Assembly: GCA_947647645.1 (NCBI GenBank)
Contig: CANSLE010000040.1
Location: forward strand, 1-12,947
Length of the DNA stretch: 12,947 bases
Direction of reading: 5' to 3'
Source: an uncultured Microbacterium sp.
Lineage (GTDB): Bacteria > Actinomycetota > Actinomycetes > Actinomycetales > Microbacteriaceae
The notes beneath the pieces are model-generated. The model searched no databases. It saw only the letters and a program-made list of their open reading frames with translations, and was not told where the DNA came from. Shown piece after piece: positions 6,917 to 12,077 of this stretch; within the stretch, counting starts at the first letter, position 1, and the number at the start of each line of letters is the position of its first letter. Made by a program: the position numbers and the translations under genes.

Positions 6917-8615
6917 CGCCGCGGTCGCCGGTGGAGGTCGTGCGCACGGAGCCGGTGGTCGTCAGCGTGTGCATCGCCCCCGGGACGGACACCGTCGCCA
7001 GATCGGCCTCGCTCGCCTGCAGGCGCTCGACGGTGGTCATGGTCGTCAGCGGCCTGTTAGGCAGGAAGACGATGGCGATGAGGGAGATGACGGCGAAGGG
7101 GACGGCGATCAGGAAGGAGTGCGAGATGCCGTTGGCGTAGATGTCCTCGAACACGACACGAAGCGTATCGGGCATGGCGGAGACCTTGGGCAGCGACCCG
7201 GACTGCAGCTGCTGACCCCAGTACTGCGCCTGGTCGCCGAGGCCCCTGAGCGCGGCGGCGATGTCCTGCGTGCGCTCGGCGACGAGGTCGACGACGCGTG
7301 CGGCCAGGGCTGCGCCCATGACCGAGACGCCGATCGTGCCGCCGAGGCTGCGGAAGAAGGTCACTCCCGAGCTCGCCACACCGATCTCTTCCGGACGCGT
7401 CGTGTTCTGCACGACCAGCACGAGGTTCTGCATCGTCATGCCGACGCCCGCACCCAGCAGGAACATGTAGACCGAGACGAAGAAGAAGTTCGTGTCGTAG
7501 TGGATCGTCGACAGCAGGTACGACCCGGCGATCAGCAGGATCGCCCCGACGACGAGATAGGGCTTCCACGTCCCGTAACGCGTGACGAGTGTTCCGACTC
7601 CCACCGAGGCGACGAGCAGTCCGCCGATCATCGGAATGGTCATCAGGCCCGCCTCGGTCGGGGTCGCGCCCCGCGCCAGCTGCATGTACTGGCTGAGGAA
7701 CACCGACGCTCCGAACATCGCGATGCCGGTGGCGATCGAGGCGATGACCGACAGGGTGAATGTGCGGTTGCGGAAGAGGGTGAGCGGGACGAGAGGCTCG
7801 CGCGAGCGCAGCTCGACGATGACGAACAGCAGGGCGGCGAGGACCGCGCCACCGACCATGAGGACGGTCGTCAGGCTCCACCAGCCGTTGTTGCCGAGGT
7901 CGGCCCAGTCTCCCGCGGTCTTGGTGCCGGCGTTGGTGACCCAGATCAACAGCAGGGAGACGGCGGTGGACAGCAGGACGATCCCGAGATAGTCGATCGT
8001 CGTCTTCTTCTTCGCCCGCGCGGGCACGTGCAGGGTCGCCTGCACCATGACGAGGGCGACGACGGCCACCGGCAGTGCGACGAAGAAGTTCCAGCGCCAT
8101 CCCCAGGCATCCGTGATCACGCCACCCAGGAGCGGCCCGCCGATGGTGGCGAGGGCCATCACGGCACCGAACAGCCCCATGTACCGACCGCGCTCACGCG
8201 GGCTGATGATGTCGGCCATGAGCACCTGGCTGAGGGCCGCGAGACCGCCGGCGCCGATGCCCTGCACGGCGCGGAAGGCGATGAGCATCTCGGGTGTCTG
8301 CGAGAACCCGGCGGCCGCCGTGGCGAGCACGAAGATCACGATCGCCAGCTGGTAGAGCACCTTGCGGTTGGTGAGGTCGGCGAGCTTTCCCCAGATCGGC
8401 GTCGAGATCGCGGTCGTCAGCAGGGTCGCCGTGATGACCCAGGTGAAGGCTGCCTGGTTGCCGTCGAGGTCGTGGATGATGACGGGCAGCGAGCTGGAGA
8501 CGACCGTCGAGGCGAGCATGGACACGAACATGCCCAGCAGCAGTCCCGACAGGGCTTCGAGGACCCGCCGATGGGTCATGCGGGGCGGCGCGCCGGCGGT
8601 GAGTGTTTCTGACAT
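6909..8615 (-). CDS. MFS multidrug efflux transporter, DHA2 (EmrB/QacA) type, 14 TM segments
   Basis: A 568-residue membrane protein with alternating hydrophobic spans consistent with 14 helices. Conserved motifs: LASTVVSSSLP in TM1 (34-44, equivalent to motif D1 of 14-TM exporters), motif A GKLADLTNRK (76-85), motif B LIAFRAVQGIGAG (111-123, R115) and the antiporter motif C IGGPLLGG (158-165). DHA2 proteins expel drugs, dyes or detergents in exchange for protons. ATG 8615 follows AGGAAG by 7 nt; an upstream in-frame ATG would overlap the regulatory region and lacks such a site. It is first in an operon with marR. There is a large loop near residues 460-510 before the last span and a soluble C-terminal tail of about 45 residues. 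Confidence 0.93.
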   Translation of the reverse strand: MSETLTAGAPPRMTHRRVLEALSGLLLGMFVSMLASTVVSSSLPVIIHDLDGNQAAFTWVITATLLTTAISTPIWGKLADLTNRKVLYQLAIVIFVLATAAAGFSQTPEMLIAFRAVQGIGAGGLAALSQVLMADIISPRERGRYMGLFGAVMALATIGGPLLGGVITDAWGWRWNFFVALPVAVVALVMVQATLHVPARAKKKTTIDYLGIVLLSTAVSLLLIWVTNAGTKTAGDWADLGNNGWWSLTTVLMVGGAVLAALLFVIVELRSREPLVPLTLFRNRTFTLSVIASIATGIAMFGASVFLSQYMQLARGATPTEAGLMTIPMIGGLLVASVGVGTLVTRYGTWKPYLVVGAILLIAGSYLLSTIHYDTNFFFVSVYMFLLGAGVGMTMQNLVLVVQNTTRPEEIGVASSGVTFFRSLGGTIGVSVMGAALAARVVDLVAERTQDIAAALRGLGDQAQYWGQQLQSGSLPKVSAMPDTLRVVFEDIYANGISHSFLIAVPFAVISLIAIVFLPNRPLTTMTTVERLQASEADLATVSVPGAMHTLTTTGSVRTTSTGDRGDD

Positions 8616-8670
8616 GGAGGTACTTCCTAAAGGTGCTGCAGTGCGGAGGAGTCGCCGTCTCGACGACATG

Positions 8671-8731
8671 GTTGACATATATCAACGGTTGAGCTTGGTC
8701 AACTATATGGTCAACGTTGACCTGAGTCAAC
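8671..8731. promoter_or_regulatory. Triple GTTGA-N6-TCAAC operator array (likely MarR-binding)
   Basis: Three 16-bp inverted repeats share identical arms: GTTGACATATATCAAC (8671-8686), GTTGAGCTTGGTCAAC (8688-8703) and GTTGACCTGAGTCAAC (8716-8731). A perfect 14-bp palindrome GGTCAACGTTGACC (8709-8722) bridges toward the third, and GGTCAAC is directly repeated at 8697 and 8709. The sites cover the -35, spacer, -10 and the probable transcription start of the efflux-marR operon, the geometry of autorepression. Binding by the local MarR is inferred. Confidence 0.8.
8702..8730 (-). promoter_or_regulatory. Promoter of the MFS efflux-marR operon
   Basis: Reading the minus strand, TTGACT (complement of 8725-8730), a 17-bp spacer and TATAGT (complement of 8702-8707) form a near-consensus housekeeping promoter. 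Transcription would begin near 8695, leaving an untranslated leader of about 80 nt. Confidence 0.75.
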
Positions 8732-8798
8732 TATTCCCACCGCGGCGTGTCGTCGGGCGGGATCGAAGGCCAGCGCCGGGGGCGGGCGACGGCGCGGA

Positions 8799-9488
8799 TC
8801 AGTCGGCGAGAGCGAGCGCGCGGAAGGGCTCGCGGGCGCGCGGGGCCGCGGCATCCGTCGAGGCGGCGCCGACACGGCGCGCCGTCGTGCGGCGGTAGAG
8901 CTCGTCGATCAACTCGGTCGCGAGACGCACGAGGCTGCCGATCTCGCGCTCGTCACGGTCCACCCAGGCGCAGCGGGGCTCGTCGCCGACCGGGACGAAG
9001 TCGTCGTGTTCCTCCCAGACCACGAGCGTCCGCTCGGCGCCGAGGACGTGCTGCTGCCACCACACCTGGCGGAGGTAGGTGCGGGGGATCGAGCGCCAGG
9101 TCTTGTTGGTCGTCTTGATCTCGGCGAGCACGACCCGCCCGTCCTGGTCGACGGTGATGCCGTCGGGCGTGGCGAGGTGGCGCCGCTCCACCACGGCGTG
9201 GAACAGTGCCGACGACGGGTGGATGCCGTGGGTCGCCGCGACCCACGCCGCGATCTCCGGCTCGCGCCGGCGGCCGTGGTCCGTGTAGGCGTTTCCGGAG
9301 AACCCACGGCCGGCGCCGAGCTTGGCGTCGGCCGCGCGGGCGATCGCCGTGGGGCTCGTGAGCTGCGCGACGTCGGTCGCGGTGATGCCCCGGGAGCGGG
9401 CGCGCATCCAGCCCACGCGGTCGCGCGAGTCCGCGACGATCCGAGATGCCAGTTCCGGGGCGATGCGTGCGAAAGCCTCCGGAGTCAT
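8799..9488 (-). CDS. YqaJ-like PD-(D/E)XK nuclease-domain protein
   Basis: A 229-residue protein resembling the YqaJ viral-recombinase/lambda-exonuclease-like nuclease family. Seen: RGITATD (33-39, family-type 'I-x-x-S/T-D' entry motif), HGRRREPEIA (71-80, with the helical Glu77), the active-site Asp109 in TPDG, Glu123-x-Lys125 in LAEIKTTNKTW, and the QVWWQQHVLG helix (141-150). These match the D...ExK catalytic set plus the downstream QxxxQ. Family members are 5'-3' exonucleases in phage recombination, but chromosomal stand-alone copies in actinobacteria have no settled function. No partner such as a RecT/Bet annealing protein is nearby. ATG 9488 has no ribosome site; TAGCCT (complement of 9496-9501) ends 7 nt before it, so the transcript may be leaderless. 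Confidence 0.8.
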   Translation of the reverse strand: MTPEAFARIAPELASRIVADSRDRVGWMRARSRGITATDVAQLTSPTAIARAADAKLGAGRGFSGNAYTDHGRRREPEIAAWVAATHGIHPSSALFHAVVERRHLATPDGITVDQDGRVVLAEIKTTNKTWRSIPRTYLRQVWWQQHVLGAERTLVVWEEHDDFVPVGDEPRCAWVDRDEREIGSLVRLATELIDELYRRTTARRVGAASTDAAAPRAREPFRALALAD

Positions 9489-9549
9489 GACATCGAGGCT
9501 AACCCGCGCCGTCGACAGCGCAGAGCGCGACACCCGCGTCCGGGCCGAT

Positions 9550-9578
9550 TTGGCGCGCCGGGCCGCGTCGCGTATTCT
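9550..9578 (+). promoter_or_regulatory. rplJ: Promoter of rplJ-rplL
   Basis: TTGGCG (9550-9555), a 17-bp spacer and TATTCT (9573-9578) form a good promoter on the plus strand. The start would fall near 9585, about 220 nt before the rplJ ATG, leaving a long untranslated leader. Confidence 0.7.
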
Positions 9579-9583
9579 GGGAG

Positions 9584-9807
9584 AAGCCAAAGACCGCTGG
9601 TCTCGGCGTGCGCGTGAGCGGATGCCGACGAAGCTCTGCATCGCAGGGGCCTGCGCAGGTGTCACAGACAGCATCCGGGAAACCGGAACCGAGCTCCGTG
9701 CGCTTGCGCCGGGGCTCTTCTTGTTGTGGGGCGCCGTTTCCCAGAGACCGTCGGTCGAGGTCGACGCCCCGCCATTGCGGAGCGTCTCGTACACACAAGG
9801 AGTGGCC
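9584..9807 (+). ncRNA. Ribosomal protein L10 leader (rplJL mRNA leader)
   Basis: The 5' untranslated region before rplJ is about 220 nt and contains no gene. Near its 5' end is CCAAAGACCGCTGGTC (9587-9602), closely like the conserved AGAC...GGU segment of known L10 leaders, followed by a TCGGC/GCCGA pairing (9602-9628 region), a GC-CTGC/GCAG-GGC hairpin (about 9635-9652) and a GAAA-capped hairpin (9674-9687). A terminator follows at 9691-9727 and a second AGACCGTCGGTC element at about 9755. In other bacteria the L10(L12)4 complex binds this leader and lowers expression of rplJL; here the terminator implies transcriptional attenuation. Identity as an L10 leader is my recognition by motif and position. 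Confidence 0.7.
9691..9727 (+). terminator. Intrinsic terminator (attenuator) inside the rplJ leader
   Basis: Arms 9691-9703 and 9706-9717 form a stem of about 12 bp with one bulged T and one G-U pair, immediately followed by the T-rich TTCTTGTTGT (9718-9727). It sits 80 nt before the rplJ ATG and downstream of the promoter, so it can only regulate readthrough into rplJL. Confidence 0.7.
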
Positions 9808-10323
9808 ATGGCGCAGAAGGAAGCATCGGTCGCCGAGCTCACGAAGAACTTCGAGAACTCGACCGCCGTTCTGCTGACCGAGTACCGCGGTCTGACGGTT
9901 GCAGAGCTCAAGGAGCTCCGCAACAGCATCCGTCAGGACGCGGAGTACGCCGTGGTGAAGAACACGCTGACCAAGATCGCGGCGCGCAACGCCGGGGTCG
10001 AGGGTCTGGATGACGAGCTCAAGGGCCCGTCCGCCATCGCCTTCGTGCACGGTGACCCGGTCGCCGTCGCGAAGGGTCTGCGTGCCTTCGCCAAGGCACA
10101 TCCTCTGCTGGTGATCAAGGGCGGCTACTTCGACGGTGCCGCCCTGACGCCTGCCGAGGTGAACAAGCTCGCCGATCTCGAGAGCCGTGAAGTCCTGCTG
10201 GCGAAGCTCGCCGGTGCGATGAAGGCCTCGCTGACCAAGGCGGCCTACGTCTTCAACGCGCTGCCGTCGAAGGCCGTTCGCACGGTCGACGCGCTGCGTG
10301 AGAAGCAGGAGTCCGCGGCCTGA
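9808..10323 (+). CDS. rplJ: 50S ribosomal protein L10
   Basis: A 171-residue protein of normal L10 length. The N-terminal rRNA-binding part has VLLTEYRGLTVAELKELRNSIR (22-43) and AVVKNTLTKIAARNAG; the middle carries GPSAIAFVHGDPVAVAKGL; the C-terminal helix (about 135-170) is the docking site for L12 dimers. L10 anchors the L12 stalk that recruits translation GTPases. ATG 9808 is set by AAGGAG (9797-9802) with a 5-nt gap; the frame is open far upstream but that region is the leader. It is followed 44 bp later by rplL. Confidence 0.98.
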   Translation: MAQKEASVAELTKNFENSTAVLLTEYRGLTVAELKELRNSIRQDAEYAVVKNTLTKIAARNAGVEGLDDELKGPSAIAFVHGDPVAVAKGLRAFAKAHPLLVIKGGYFDGAALTPAEVNKLADLESREVLLAKLAGAMKASLTKAAYVFNALPSKAVRTVDALREKQESAA

Positions 10324-10367
10324 TCACGGGCCTCGGCGTAGAACAACCCCAATCAAGGAGAATCATC

Positions 10368-10757
10368 ATGGCAAAGCTCAGCACTGAGGAGCTGCTCGAC
10401 GCGTTCAAGGAGCTCACGCTCATCGAGCTCAGCGAGTTCGTCAAGGCGTTCGAGGAGACCTTCGACGTCACCGCCGCCGCCCCCGTCGCGGTCGCCGCAG
10501 CCGGCGCCCCCGCCGGTGGTGCCCCCGCCGAGGAGGCCGAGGAGAAGGACTCGTTCGACGTCATCCTCGAGGCCGCCGGCGACAAGAAGATCCAGGTCAT
10601 CAAGGTCGTCCGCGAGCTCACCTCGCTCGGCCTCGGCGAGGCCAAGGCCGTCGTCGACGGTGCCCCCAAGGCCGTGCTCGAGGGCGCGAACAAGGAGGCC
10701 GCCGAGAAGGCGAAGGCTGCCCTCGAGGAGGCCGGCGCTTCGGTGACCCTCAAGTAA
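10368..10757 (+). CDS. rplL: 50S ribosomal protein L7/L12
   Basis: A 129-residue protein. The N-terminal dimerisation domain (LSTEELLDAFKELTLIELSEFVKAFEETF, about 4-32) is followed by an Ala/Pro/Gly hinge (35-56) and the globular C-terminal domain with EKDSFDVILEAAGDKKIQVIKVVRELTSLGLGEAKAVVDGAPKAVLEG, the factor-binding surface. Several dimers bind L10 and stimulate GTP hydrolysis by EF-Tu and EF-G. AAGGAG (10355-10360) precedes the ATG by 7 nt. It is the last gene of the rplJL unit and ends before a strong hairpin. Confidence 0.98.
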   Translation: MAKLSTEELLDAFKELTLIELSEFVKAFEETFDVTAAAPVAVAAAGAPAGGAPAEEAEEKDSFDVILEAAGDKKIQVIKVVRELTSLGLGEAKAVVDGAPKAVLEGANKEAAEKAKAALEEAGASVTLK

Positions 10758-10782
10758 TCAGCTCTTCTCGAAGACCTGCAGC

Positions 10783-10812
10783 GAAGGCCCCCGGGATCCC
10801 CCGGGGGCCTTC
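10783..10812. terminator. Hairpin terminator between rplL and the LacI-family gene
   Basis: A perfect 13-bp stem (10783-10795 with 10800-10812) closed by ATCC. It lies between convergent genes, 26 bp after the rplL stop and 18 bp beyond the regulator stop, so it probably works in both directions. No long T-tract follows. Confidence 0.85.
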
Positions 10813-10829
10813 CTCGTGCGCGTGGGCGG

Positions 10830-11849
10830 TCAGACCCGTTCCGAGTCCGCACCGCGCGCGGCCGTCGAACTGCGCACGACCAGTCGGGCGGGCATGCGCA
10901 GCTCCGTCCGCTCGCGGCCGGGCTCGGCGATCTCGGCGATCAGGACGCCGACGGCGGCGCGCCCCTGTTCGCGAGGCACCTGCCGGAGAGTGGTGAGGGA
11001 GAACATGTCGGCGAACTCGTGATCGTCGATGCCGACGACGCTGAGCGCGGACGGCACCTGGATGCCGAGGCGGCGGGCCGCGATGATCGCGCCGATCGCG
11101 ACCTCATCGCAGACGCCCACGATCGCGGTGGGGCGCCGGCGGGTGTCGCTGAGGAGGTCGGCCGCAGCGGCGTAGCCGCCGGGCAGGGTCACGTCCGAGT
11201 GGGCATGGCGGATGAGCGACGCGAACCCGGCCTCGGTCATGGCATGCCGGTAGCCGGACAGGCGGTCCTGGTCGATATGCGCCCAATGGCTCTGCGGGGC
11301 GCCGCCCACGAACGCGATGTCGCGGTGGCCGAGGGAGATGAGGTGCTCGGTCGCGCGCCGCGCCGCGCCGCCGTCGTCGACCGCGACGACGCTGGTCAGC
11401 TCGCTCGAACCGACGACGCTCACGATCGGGCGGTCGATCCGGGTCAGCCGCTCCAGCTCGTGGTCGGCGGGCTCGAGGCCCACCGCGATCAGGCCGTCGA
11501 ACCTCTTGCGGGCGAGGAAGTCGTCGAAGATCCGGGTGCGGCCTTCCGTGCCCGGCTTGGCGTCGTACAGCGTGAGGTCCAGGCCGCGCTCGAGCAGCGC
11601 CTGTTGGATGCCCTCGAGCACCTCGGCGAAGAACCATCGGTTGACGTACGGCATCACCACGCCGACGTTCTGGGTGCGTCCGGTGGCGAGGCCGACGGCC
11701 CCCGCGGACGGGACGTAGCCCAGCTCCGCCGCCGCCGCCCGCACGCGTGACTTGGTGGCGTCCGACACGTATCCGGCTCCGCTGAGCGCGCGGCTCGCGG
11801 TCGCTTTCGATACGCCCGCGCGGGCGGCGACCTCGGCGATGCCGGCCAT
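10830..11849 (-). CDS. LacI-family transcriptional regulator
   Basis: A 339-residue protein of standard LacI/GalR layout. The N-terminal helix-turn-helix and hinge are IAEVAARAGVSKATASRALSGAGYVSDATKSRVRAAAAELGYVPS (4-48), where V13-S-K-A-T-A-S-R20 is the recognition helix. The remainder is the periplasmic-binding-protein-like effector domain (NVGVVMPYVNRWFFAEVLEGI, DGLIAVG, VAVDDGGAARRATEHLISLGHRDIAFVGG, VVGIDDHEFADMFSLTTLRQ). ATG 11849 follows GAGGAGGAG by 5 nt. It is divergent from a sugar-binding protein gene, and GGAA/TTCC palindromes lie between them, so it likely represses that importer and itself until a sugar binds. The effector sugar cannot be read from sequence. Confidence 0.93.
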   Translation of the reverse strand: MAGIAEVAARAGVSKATASRALSGAGYVSDATKSRVRAAAAELGYVPSAGAVGLATGRTQNVGVVMPYVNRWFFAEVLEGIQQALLERGLDLTLYDAKPGTEGRTRIFDDFLARKRFDGLIAVGLEPADHELERLTRIDRPIVSVVGSSELTSVVAVDDGGAARRATEHLISLGHRDIAFVGGAPQSHWAHIDQDRLSGYRHAMTEAGFASLIRHAHSDVTLPGGYAAAADLLSDTRRRPTAIVGVCDEVAIGAIIAARRLGIQVPSALSVVGIDDHEFADMFSLTTLRQVPREQGRAAVGVLIAEIAEPGRERTELRMPARLVVRSSTAARGADSERV

Positions 11850-11897
11850 CGATGCTCCTCCTCGAGCGGGGTGCGCTGACAAACTCACGGCCCAGTA

Positions 11898-11915
11898 TGG
11901 AACCGGTTGTTCCCA
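11898..11915. promoter_or_regulatory. Candidate LacI-family operator A
   Basis: TGGAACCGGTTGTTCCCA contains the perfect core AACCGGTT (11901-11908) within GGAA...TTCC arms displaced by two bases. It lies 49 bp upstream of the regulator start and overlaps a possible -10 (CATACT, complement of 11894-11899), consistent with autoregulation. Confidence 0.5.
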
Positions 11916-11975
11916 TCTTTGCGGCGACGCGATCGGCGCGATAGTCGATGTTATGCGGTTGTGACAATCCCTCGC

Positions 11976-12004
11976 TTGTATCGTGAGAGCGCGTCCAATA
12001 GCTT
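11976..12004 (+). promoter_or_regulatory. Candidate promoter of the sugar-binding protein gene
   Basis: TTGTAT (11976-11981), a 17-bp spacer and TAGCTT (11999-12004) are the best pair upstream of the ABC gene; the start would fall near 12011, inside operator B. TATCGT (11979-11984) is an alternative -10 without a good -35. Confidence 0.4.
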
Positions 12005-12008
12005 GGCC

Positions 12009-12022
12009 TGGAAACGGTTCCG
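12009..12022. promoter_or_regulatory. Candidate LacI-family operator B
   Basis: TGGAAACGGTTCCG, with the core GGAAACGGTTCC (12010-12021), is palindromic apart from one pair and has the central CG typical of LacI/GalR-type operators. It sits just after the presumed -10 of the sugar-binding protein gene, where a bound repressor would block transcription. Confidence 0.6.
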
Positions 12023-12077
12023 GAAGCGGAGCCGCGAGGACCAGGAATGTTCCGAGCACTCAATGAGGAGGAATCAC

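Noticed and set aside
6804..8612. About 600-codon plus-strand open frame opposite the efflux transporter
   Set aside because: Its composition (runs of Asp, Arg, Gly, His) is typical of the antisense of a hydrophobic membrane protein; the minus strand encodes a full transporter with motifs A, B and C.
4937..9488. Defence island or prophage remnant, suggested by the YqaJ-like nuclease
   Set aside because: No integrase, recombinase partner, phage structural gene, toxin-antitoxin pair, attachment-site repeat or CRISPR array is visible nearby.
9322..9807. Upstream extension of the rplJ reading frame
   Set aside because: The open frame runs through the nuclease gene's antisense, the promoter and the leader; L10 family length and AAGGAG at 9797 fix the start at 9808.
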